NCBI GenBank assembly: GCA_013407085.1
Contig: JACCGJ010014430.1
Coordinates: 37,115 to 101,114, forward strand
Origin: Atriophallophorus winterbourni
Taxonomy: Eukaryota; Platyhelminthes; Trematoda; Plagiorchiida; Microphallidae
Direction: 5' to 3'
DNA length: 64,000 bases
Positions 11,998 to 23,700 of this stretch are shown here, piece after piece. Each line of letters begins with the position of its first letter. The first letter of the stretch is position 1. The notes beneath the pieces were generated by a model that saw only the letters and a program-made list of their open reading frames with translations, searched no databases and was not told the DNA's origin. The position numbers and the translations under genes were made by a program.

Positions 11998-14900
11998 ATC
12001 GAAATGCATAAAAATACGATTCTTTGTTCAGGGTCATAAGTTCAATCCCTGTCTACTTGTGTGTGAGCTCATGTGATTAAACAGGTTGGTCGTACCAACC
12101 TTAACAAACAGTGGCATACAAGCGCAACTTGTTTAATATTTTTCAAGTGTTTTGAACGCATGCAGATCTTGATACTACTGTCCCTATCTGATGAATACAA
12201 GCAGCACAAACCGGTCGTGGCGTGTGTGTGATTAAGATGCATATATATGACCTTTTTTGTACGTTCAATCACTTTCTACATTATTATGGACTCATCTGAT
12301 TGAATTGGATGACCGTACTAACCTTAATCAACAATTGCGTACACGCGCAACATGTTTACGAGCCTTCCACTGTTTCAAGCGCATGCGGATCGTGATTCTA
12401 TTGTTCCTACACGAAACCGATCATGGGGTGTGTATGATGGAAATACATGCAAATGAGCATTTTGTTTCATGGTTATGGGCTTAACCCCATTATACATGAG
12501 TGTGGACTCATGTGATTGAACAGATTGGTCTCACCAGCCTTATCCAACAGTGGCATACAAGCGCTACTTGTTTACCATTCCTCCACTGTTTTACGCGCAC
12601 GTTGACCCTGACCTCACTGCCCCTAACTGATGAGTGCAAACAGCTCGAATACAATATAGAGTGTGTGTGTTATGGAATTTCTTGCCATGTGTTCGCACAC
12701 TGTATATATGAGTGTCGGTTCATGTAACTGAACATGTTGGTCCTACCAGCCTTAACCATCAGTAGCTCGCAAGCGCAACGTGTTTACTATTCTTCCACTT
12801 TTACAAGCGCATGTGGATCCTGATCCTACATCTCCTAACTGGTGAGTGCAAACATCACGAAATCCATTTTAAGTTTGTGAGTTATGGAATTGCAAGTAAA
12901 TGAGATTTTTTGTTCGTGATCGTTGGTTCAAAGTCTAGCAACATGAGCGTGGGCTCATGTGATTGTTTAGTTTTGTCGTAAAAACCTTAACAAACAGCGC
13001 CAACTATTTTAGTTTACTTCCACTGTTTCAAGCGCCTGCGGATCTTGATACTACTGTTCCTGCCTGATGATTGCAAGCTGCGCGAAACCGGTCGTGACCG
13101 GCATGTTTGTGTGTGTGAAATGCCTCAATGTGAGCTATTTTCATGGTTATGGGTTGATAACCTGCCTACATTAATGTTTGGTTATGTGAATGAACGGGTA
13201 AGTCGTACAAACTAAACCAACAGTGGCATACATGCGAAATTAGTTTACTATTATTCCAATGTTCGAAATGCATGCCAATCTTGATCCCACTGCTCGTTCT
13301 GATGAGTGTAAACAGCAAGAAATCGGTTTTGGCGTGTGTGTATGTGTGATGGAAATGCATGAAAATGAATTTTCTTGTTCATTGTCATGGTTCCAAACCA
13401 ATTCTAGATGAGTGTTTGTTCATGTGATTTAACATGGAGGTCTTACCAACGTTAAATATCAGTTGCATTCAAGCGCAACTTGTTTTCTTTACTTCTAATG
13501 TTTGAAGCACACGAGGATCCTGATCATACTTTCCCTACCGGATAAGTGCAAATCTGACTAATACGGACACGTGGTGCATGTGTCATGGAAATGCAAGCAA
13601 AGGTTTTTTTGTTCATGATCTTGGGTTCAAACACTGTTTACATGATTGCGGGCTCATGTGGTTGAATAGACTGGTCTCAACAACCTTAATCATGCACAAC
13701 TTGTTTAATGTTATTCTACTATTTTACGAGCATGCGAATCCCGATCCTACTGTCCGCACGTAATGAGCGGAAACCGCACGAATCCGATCGTAATATGTGG
13801 TAATTATGGGAATGCATGCAAATGCGCTATTTTTAATGGCTATGAGAGGAAACCATGTTTAAATAATTGTTGTCTCTTGATTGAGCGGGTTGATCGTAGC
13901 AAGCTTAACCAACAATGTCATACAAGTGCAACTCGATGACTATTATTTCACTGTTTCAAGCGCATACGGATCCTGATTCTACTGTTCCCACTTGATGTGT
14001 GTAAACCTCACGAAACCGGTTGTGAGTTGTGTCTGATTGAAATGCATACACATGAAGACCTTTTTTCACGGTTGTGGGTTCATGCCTATCTAAAAGTGTG
14101 TGAGCTCATGTGATTGTTCAGGTTGGTCGTACCAACCCCAGTCAACAATGGCATACAAGCGCAAATTCTTCACTAAACGTCAAACGCATGCGGATTCTGA
14201 TTCTAATGTCCCTATCTGACGAGTGCAAACAGCACTAACCCGATCCTGTTTCCGTTGTATGATTGAAATGCAAAGATATGAGTATTTTTGTTCATGGTTA
14301 TAGGTTACAACCCCGTCTATATGAGTATGGTCTCACGCAATTTTACAGGCTGGTCGTACCATCTTGAATCAACAGTAGCATACACGAGCGAATTGTTTAA
14401 TATTCTTCCTTGTTTCAAGCGCAGGTAGTTGCTGATTATTATGTAATCACCTGATGAGTGCAAACTGCATAAAACTGTTGGTGATATGTGTGTGACGGAC
14501 ATGCTTAGAAATGATATTTTTGGTCATGGTCATGCGTTCATGCGTTCATCCAGTCTACATGAGTGGGGGCTCATATGATTGACCAGGATGGTCGTATCGA
14601 ACGTAACTGACAGTAACATACAAAGGCATCTATTTCCTCTTATTCCAATGTTTCAAGCGCATGCGAATCCTGATCCGACTGTCGCTACATGATAGGCGCA
14701 AACAACACGAACAGATCCTCGTATGTGTCTGATGAAAATGCATGCAAATGAGCATTTTGTTCATGATCATGGGTTCAAATACTGTCTACATGTTTTTGGG
14801 CTCATATGATTGAACAGGATGATGGTACCAAACTTAACCAACAGTGGCATGCAAGGTCAAGTTGTCTTCGAATATTCCACTGATACATGCGAGTGCGGAT

Positions 14901-16822
14901 CGTAATCCTACTATCCATAACTGATGAGTGCAAACAGCACGAATTCGATCTTGGGTTGTGTTATGGAAATGCATGCAAATCAGCATTTTTTATGTTCATG
15001 TTTTCTAATACTGACTACATAAATGTTGACTCACATGATTGAACAGGTTGAACGTACGAAACTTAACCAACTTTGGCATTCAAGCGTAACTTGTTCAATA
15101 ATCTTACACTATTTTAAGCGTAAGCGCATCATTATTCTACTGTCCCTACTGAATGAGTGCAAACAGCACGAACCCGGTCGTGGGATGTATGTGTGATGGA
15201 AATGCGTGCAAATGATCTTTATTGATATCACACAGTTATCGCAGTTTTGCTATCGGCAGAATTTCGGGGTCAATTTATACTTCTGCTTATAAAACCGTGC
15301 TCTATAGGATGAATGTAAAACTTACAATAAGCAAATTTCATATCACATAACAAACTTTCTGTACACTTAAATTTTATCTCTGAGAATCACTATGTGTCAA
15401 TGAATCTTTTAACAGATATCGAGGCACAAGAAAACGAAGTGGAAAATTTAAAGGAACAAATCAAACGAATGCATGAGTATCGGGTGAGCCATAGAAGTTT
15501 GAGTTTCGTAGGGATTGCTTGCGCACCGCTTCTGTGAGAGCATCTTCATGAACAGTTGCCCATAGAAAACGATAGTCTTTATTGAAATGTTATCGGTTGA
15601 ACGAGCTAAACGGTTGGAGATATTGAAATCCACCACTAGACACAAAATTGACTATCAAATCAGATCAACATAAAAACTCGCATAAAGAATTTTCAGTTTG
15701 TTAGAAAAGATTTATTGATCGGCCGTCACCAGTATTGTGGCGTTCTTGGGCAAAAATGAATAACGATTAAAATGTCAACCTCATCGTTAAATTGAGCCAT
15801 AAGTCCATCGAGTGATATTGAAGCTTTTGCAAACACCTTAATTAACTTTAGAACAGTGAATGTGAGTTTACTTAGATTGAAGTTACCAAAAAATCTCATC
15901 TCACATCTACAAACATGAATTGAATGGATACCAAATATGCGCTCATATACCGTTTGAACGTTCAAGGTAAATAGCTAATTGTACTCAGAATTTATGAAAC
16001 GATACATTGATGAAAATTTTTTAGAAACGAATACGGGTCAGCATGATAACATGTACTTTTCAAACATTATTACTTAATCGTTTCTAACTTTTCTTTTAGG
16101 GAAATCGGGAGAATGAAGAGAATCCAAAATTAATTAAACGCGTAAGTAAAATCATCACTAGTAAAACATACAATATGGACATGTGTGAATTTTCGCAAAG
16201 ATAAAATTAGTGATTACCCTAATGATGCTTATGATCAAACATTTTTTCTATAGATCGTTTCCGCTATGTAATGAATGAGATAAAGTTAATTCTACTCAAC
16301 CGCACATTTTAAATTTTCACTTATTATCAGGCCACTGGGACATCATAATTGGTACATTTCTCTACGTTTACGAATGATAAATGGATGATCGAAAGCCTGA
16401 AGAACAGCATGTAATGCGAATGCGTGTTTAACAGATTTTACCGCATGATGTTATTGCTTCGATATATATTTGGATGTATATTTGAATAGCCACTTACAAA
16501 ATACTGAAATATAAGTTTTAACCAGGAGGCACGATCTAATTTTACACACTGTAAAAGGCGCAGTTTATTTTGCAAATTATTATGATACCTATTTCACATC
16601 TGAGTATCGTCGGGATCTGGCTAAGCATGTTCATCAAAACGTCTAAACTAAATAATGTTCGAATCTGTGCCGTTCAAATAAAAGTTACAGTAACATGTCA
16701 CAAATCGAAAAGGATATAATATGCTTACACGGTTGTGTTGATAACTGAAAATAAATGTAAATCTTCCATAAAAATTTGATTTGAACACCAGTTGGGACTT
16801 GGAATCTCTCTCGACAAGCATG

Positions 16823-16867
<45 letters not shown>

Positions 16868-17685
16868 AATTTTAAATGGACCACATGTTTTCTTTACTGT
16901 ATTAGGAATCAGAGTTGGCTTTGAAGACACCTCAACTGGTTTTGTCAATTTGGGAGGTAAACGGCAAACGTCATGATATACTACTGGTAACAGAACGAGA
17001 ACGCAGTCGTTGGCTTTGGGAAATCGAGAAAGCCAAACAAATATATTCCAAATTGCGCAACTCGTCACCTTCCACTCGGTTCCAGCACATTAGAAAAAAA
17101 CTAAGGACCGGAGAAATGAATGAGCATCTCAGAAAGTATCAGAGTGTAAGTAGTCAACGTGATTAAATAACATAAAAACACATCTTAGCACAGATAATAC
17201 AATATATATGCATATGTTTCGATGCCAGAACTGCAACTCAGCTCGTGCTTCTGATTTCTAACGGTACCCGTTTTATATTCTATAAATACTGATGGATATT
17301 TTCTCTCCATTCGATTACATTTAATTACTGTATGAATTGTCATACAAAAGTTTTGCATGATGCGATAGTTGATACGATGAAGTAAGTGTAAAGTTAAGCA
17401 ATGTTAGCCTAAGTTAACAGAAAATTGGCAAAATAAAGTAACGTCTAGCAACTCATCAGGGTGTATATTCAACAGTGTATTGCATATCAAGTTGCGCGTA
17501 ATGTTTCTCACAAGGTTCGAGTTACGCAAATACTAGTCGTCCATTACTGAGAATGAAAACAGCTATAAACCTATTGCGGTGTGTGATAAAAAGCATGCAG
17601 CTATGGATATGTATTCCAAATTTAAGCTGCTCCGCTTGCACGCAAATGAGGATCTTTTTTCTCATGTCAATCGATTTTACCCCGT

Positions 17686-17727
<42 letters not shown>

Positions 17728-20700
17728 GCATAAGTGATTAAACAGTTTGGACGTGCAAGCCTTATCAAACAGTTGCTTATAAGGTCAACATGTTCACCAT
17801 TTTACCACTTTTCCCAGGCATGGGGATCCGCATCATACTATACGTACGTGGTGACGGCAAATAGCACAAAATCGTTTGTAGGACGTTTGTGTGTGTGTTT
17901 AAAATGAATGCAAATGTGGGTTTATCTTCAACCGCGTGTGATTATAAAGGTTATGCTTGTCAGCCTTATTCTACAGTGGCTAAATACGGTCAAATTATTA
18001 AAACAGTTACCGAGTCTCCATCGAAACTTTCATGCTTATCCATATCCTACTGTCCCTACCAGCTCGAGACAAACAGCAGTGATCTGATCAGAGATTGTTG
18101 TGTTGCAAAATCATGCATATATGAATATTGAAAATGGATTAATAATAATAATATTGTAAAACAAGATGCGGTCCTAATTCTTTTGCGAAATTTGGCAGCC
18201 GCATTTTCGAAACACCATAATTCACAAAAGTCAATCAAACTCAATTGGGAATGGATAAAACTGTGAACTTATACAAATTGTCTTATTGAACTAACGAAAC
18301 ATTTTATATATGTAGCAAAATAATATTCATATCCGGTAAATGATTTCATAGTTTTGAAGAGAAAGAAATATGTTACTTTTCAAATTCTTCCGGTATTTCA
18401 TTCTAGATAATTCAACTGAACAAACGAGGATTGGCCGCCACACACGGTAAGTGAAACAATTGAAATTATTATGGAAAAGCTGAGTAAATTTATCAACAGT
18501 ATTGTTTCGTTAAGCAAACGAGGTTCGCAAATTTTGCTAATCTTTAAGTGGAAAAATTCAGGTATTTAATCCAGTCCTCAATGATCCATGACACGTTCTA
18601 TCACAAAATACGCAAAACAAAATCATCTAAAGAAATACATGGTACGTAATTAGAAGAAGAAAAAGAAGAAGAAAGAGAGCGTAGATGTGTTCGAAAATAT
18701 TTGAAATTTTACTTCAAGTCGTGTGGAAAAATATCTGTACAAATTACGAATAATTGTATTCGGTAAAAGAGTTCATATCATATTATCGAGAGAAATGTTT
18801 AACTTTATTTTTTCATTTGATGTTGGATTAACGATAATTAGTTCAATGCAAATTGAATAAAGGGCATTCGATGTAAAGACGTTCTAAAAGATAATATGGC
18901 ATGCATTGAACGAGTCTGGTAAGACGATGAACAAGATCGTTTCGCTTAGTATTAATGAGTCGATTACTTGAAAAAATGCTGCTCTTTCCGAACTTTCTTC
19001 TAGAATGATTTATAATGGAGAGAGCTTGTGCGCAAAATGATACTCATACAACTTTAGTGCAAATCAACGTCTTTTGACAGAAATGCCCCAAAATGTAAAA
19101 TAAATTGAGTTATTTTTTCAGGCTTGACAACAAGAGATCGAAGACAAAGAGCATAGAATGATATATTAAAAATTTAGTAAGTAGAGGATTGATTCCAGGT
19201 TATGTTGTCGGTAAAGTAGGGGCTAGATTCTTAACATATTTTTCTATACTATGGAATATGGAGTTGATTATAAATAACGTGCGACTACACGGAACATGCC
19301 GATTATTGAATTCCGGGATATAAAGACACTCGTGTCTTCTCTCACTTAATTTAATGTGACTTGAAGCAGCAGAGATCGTGTGCAAAGATCAATTTCTAGT
19401 TATGACATATGTAATAACTACGTTTTCCGCGTATTCGAGACTGAATGTTAACGGTGAATTTTGAACTACAGCAAGGTATGCTGAAAAAATGGGTGGAGAT
19501 TGATTCGTAACATGATTCACCCTTTAGCCAGTGAGGAGAGATGAAAAGCCCATCTTGTTAATTTCAACTAATTGCGAACTAATGGAAACATATCCACATA
19601 TTTATTCAACTTTTTCGGACGGTAATCTCTGTGTTTTGAGTATGTATAAGGGATTGATGACATCAAGACAACCAAACACGGCGTATTACTTAACCTCCTT
19701 TTAAATTAGCACCACCTACAGAAGATTGGAAAGTTGGCTCTCCATAATTTAAAAATTTCGAGAATAAAACGCTCAAGGGCAGGATATCCCATCAGTCTTA
19801 TTTGGGATCGATATAACACTAACAGTTTTCCCAGCATCAGAAATGTTGTATACAGAGAGACAGCATTTTAATATTAGTAGCTATCCGTTCTGAAGTTGGT
19901 GGCAGACAGACCTTCAGTGCCAACGGAGATAACCTGCTCTGGCTAAAGAAATTTGTGTACATTGAACTTGCTGAGCGTCCAACAGATATATTTTTAGATA
20001 TACTACTCAAATAATTTTATTAGTAGTTCAATGATACGATTACTTCAGATTCGCAGGTAATTCATCTACCGACATATAATTCGAATATAAAATGTTTGAA
20101 AAATCTCACAGAATTCGGAAATACGATTTAAATGTTCCATTTTATAATGAAATCCCTCAAGACAATATCAGTTATGAGCAAGCAAAATTATTTTAGCTAT
20201 TGTTTGTTTGTACTACGTGAAATGTCTGGAATAAAAACACAACTATTCACGATTAGATATGTTATTTAAAACTTGTTGAGACTAATAACCCTTAACTGCC
20301 TGAATTATGATTTACATTGAAATAATTTTTTTCTCCTGCATTTTTGTTATGAAACAGCCTACCTTATATGGGGACAGAAAGTATTTTTATTTTTTTTATA
20401 TATTACGGAAAATAAAAATTTGGGACAAATTCGGTACAACCGTCCTGTGGTGGCACCTTTTTCATTGATTTCCAGCTGTAGTCAGCTATATGAAACATAT
20501 TCATTCATTCATTCAGTCCTCTCCGTGCCGGGTGGCACATGAGGCGAAGACAACTTCACGCCAGTGGTTCCGGTCTGTCGCTGCTTCCGTTGCCGCCTGC
20601 ACCGTGAATCCTTGTGCATGTAGTTCGCGTTCCAACGTTCTGCGCCAAGTTTCCTTGAGCCGTCCCCTTTTTCGTTTACCTTGCGGATGCCAGTGCATGG

Positions 20701-23700
20701 CTACCTTCGTATGCGAACTGGGATCCATCCTGCAGACATGACCGAACCACGGATCTGTTGTCATCGTTTCCGTAGCAATGTAGGTTTTACGGGATAGGGT
20801 TGCTAGCCCTAAGCCCAACCCTCCTCCTTTCTCAGACGGGCTTGGGACCGCCTTTGGCGGAGTTTATATGAAACATAAAAGTTATAAAAAGATTTCCCAA
20901 TTAAATTTTCAATGCGAAACACACACAAGGTGAAAAAATAGGTTGAATGGAAAATAATGTATTTCCTTCATGCAGTCATCGCGATTAAAACCCATGGAAA
21001 GCCGCAAAACAGTTCTTATGCATGTTTAAGCATAAGTGGACCTTGCATTCAGCGCATAATATCTTCGTCTTTCCAGGATAGTTTTTAAACCTGCATCGGT
21101 ATCTTTTTTTCTCGACACAAGGCACATGTGCCACTTGGTCCAACCTCACATCGTCGGATGGGGCTCCACAGTTTCTTTTGCTGCTAGCGTCTTCACCTGT
21201 TAGAGATGGGCGTCCACGTTAAGGAGGCAAGCAAATGTTCACAGCTTTGGTAAGGGTGAAAGCTACCTCAAGTTTGAAGGAAGCAAGCTGGAGCACTTCT
21301 TTTTTGGAAGAGAAAGCCTCTTGCAGTCTCTACGATAACAAAGCCATGAATTAACTATAGCCATGTCAATGAAGTGATAGATCAGACTGTGATAAGCTTT
21401 TTTTGATTTCATGCTTATTCTATACAAAGAAAGAAGATGGTCTGCCAAATATACACCACCCATTGACTTATTGTATCGTTTCACAATATCAGGGCAAGGT
21501 ACTTCAATGGACCTCTTTGTAGTTTTATCAAATCTACGGACAGTTGGTAGAGGATTTGCCCTGGCAAATGTAGACACCAAATTGACTACTTTGTTGTCGT
21601 ACCAGCGAACCAGATTGACACTTGAATGTCCTTTCACCACTTCTTTCTCCTCGAAGAAACCCCTGCCTTTTTTCATTAGGCGCTTGTCATTCTTCATGTT
21701 GTTTGGAAAGCCAGCTAATCGTGGCAGTCTAACTGTGCCGCAACAAAATATTCCCACATCTGTCAAGTATTGCAGAAGGGGCACAGAGGTAAACCAGTTA
21801 TCAAAAAATACAAGATGGTTCTCATTGGAAGAAATGGTCTTGGCAAGATGTAGCACAAAATCTGAGCTAGCACTGATGTTTGGGACGGTGTGATCATCGA
21901 CGAGGGATATTTTCCCAGTATATGGGATGAAATCGCACATCATTCCACGATCGTCAGCGAGTACGAAACGTTTGTAGCCAAACTATTCAGGTTTATTTGG
22001 CAGGTATTGTTTGAGCCTTGATCTGCCTTTGAATGGCACCATTTGCTCATCAACGCAGAGATTTTGCTCTTTGGTTAGGTTTTGAAATTTTGTTCTTAGA
22101 TGGTTTACTAGAGGTTTCACTTTGAACATTTGGTCAAAATCAGCATCTCCAGGTTTGCCAGCGTTTGTGTTATCAGCTAAATGAAGATTTGATGGCTTCG
22201 AATCTATCTCGAGACATGCACTTAGCTGCATAGTCAATGAGAGGAGAAAGCTTCTTGGCCCAGTGCATTCTTGTATTTAGTAACTTTGATAATGAGAAAT
22301 ACAGTACAAGGCCCAATCATTTTTCCAGTTCTTCTTTGGGAACATAAGTGCCGGTTGTATCATTTTTGGGACACGCTCTTGTATAGCTTCACATGCCGGA
22401 TGTCACGTATTTGAGACATATATTCCGACAGTCATATTTCGCATAGAAAAATATTTCATCATTCGTGTATACGTTGAATGTGTTCAGAAGATGTCTATAA
22501 ATGAAGCGAAAATTTATCAATGTATATACATAAAAGGTTTTTCAGCCATTGCACGCAGAAAAATGAAGCACGGAGCGAAATTTCACAAGCGTCACCTCAC
22601 TTCCAAAGTTTGTTGACAACTGGAGCGCCGCATGGCTCAGCCGTCTCAAACACATACCAAACGAGAGCAGAACGTATGCCGATTCCGATACCCCCGGCAT
22701 ACGAAAGTGATCTGTCTAATTTAACCTATCATATACCTTTAAATTTTGTGTATCGAATTTGCCCCATTCGTCCGTTAAGGGTTAAGGAGAAAATATTCCA
22801 AAACATTCTTCCTTTAATAATCACTCGAATCCAAATCGAAAGCTCAATCACTAACGTTCCATATATTTGTGCTACAATTGTATGAATCTTCAATATTATC
22901 GATGTTTGATTTTTCATGATTTTAATCGGTATTTGATTAGAAGAATGAGGTTGATCATCACGTTACCGAAACCGTTTGTGTAATTTTCACAGATGCTAAA
23001 TTGTACGGAGTTACCGGTATCCTGCGGACAACGATTCATGGAATCGAAAAGTTGGATGCGGTCGATAGTGAGTAAGCTTTGATTTACATTGACGCAATTC
23101 CGACAAATAATTTTCAACTGTGCAAATCTTTTTTGTTATCGATTATCGGTCCTGCATTTTTCCCTCTCGTGGTCATATTTTAGTTGAAGTAATGATGATA
23201 TTGCGAAATGTTAGTGAAGATAATGTACTGTATAAGATAAGCTTCACTTAAATAATGGAAATAATGTTCACAATTGGATATTAGGATACTAAATTACTTT
23301 GGGTTTTTTTCAAATTCAAATAGCAATGAGCATTTCGTTGATTTGAAAACAAAGTGGACGAATTCTCCACATTATTTATTTGAATATTTCCATTGAATAT
23401 GCTTCGAAAACGTTGCTGAATTATGAAGCATTCGTCTAAAACAAAAATATTTATCAGCCCGAGATCAAATTACTTCCCTTCTTTTATTTAAGTTGCAGTT
23501 AGGTATGAATAACATTTTATCGATGTGGATTCATTGCAGGTGAAAGTTAAAGAAGAAAAAGAAGAAGAATAAAACTTTATTCGTTTAAACGAATTTTCAG
23601 TTAATCAAAATAGTTTGAACACAGAATTTCAATGCGAATAAGAGGGACGTCAAACTTTAATGGGAAAATTTGAGATTGCAAGTCACATTCAAATCCAAAA

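Larger units (their letters stand above)
20289..22781 (-). mobile_element. piggyBac-type DNA transposon, complete ends, decayed transposase
   Basis: The left end begins CCCTTAACTGCC at 20289. The right end is its near-inverse, ending GTTAAGGG at 22781. Ten of the first 12 bases match as terminal inverted repeats. The right end is followed by TTAA (22782-22785), the piggyBac target, and the left is preceded by ATAA, one change from TTAA. The length of about 2.5 kb is normal for piggyBac. It encloses a transposase pseudogene on the minus strand. A 365-bp retroposon was later inserted near the 3' end of the transposase, so the element without it is about 2.1 kb. It lies in the host-gene intron between exons ending 18446 and starting 22993. 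Confidence 0.8.

Noticed and set aside
12182..12221. First array unit as an active hammerhead
   Set aside because: The GAAA core is reduced to AAA (gcacaaaccggtc), removing an invariant base.
12025..15215. Array of regularly spaced repeats resembling a CRISPR
   Set aside because: Units are about 228 bp and diverge along their full length, with no short identical repeats or unique spacers, in a eukaryotic context. They are tandem satellite or retrozyme units.
16648..17741. Open frames with YIYIYI runs
   Set aside because: They are translations of (TA)n microsatellites and have no protein meaning.
20490..20741. Plus-strand 83-codon open frame
   Set aside because: It is the antisense shadow of the RTE C-terminal block, which is clearly coding on the minus strand.
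21411..21893. Plus-strand 160-codon open frame
   Set aside because: Antisense shadow of the piggyBac transposase.
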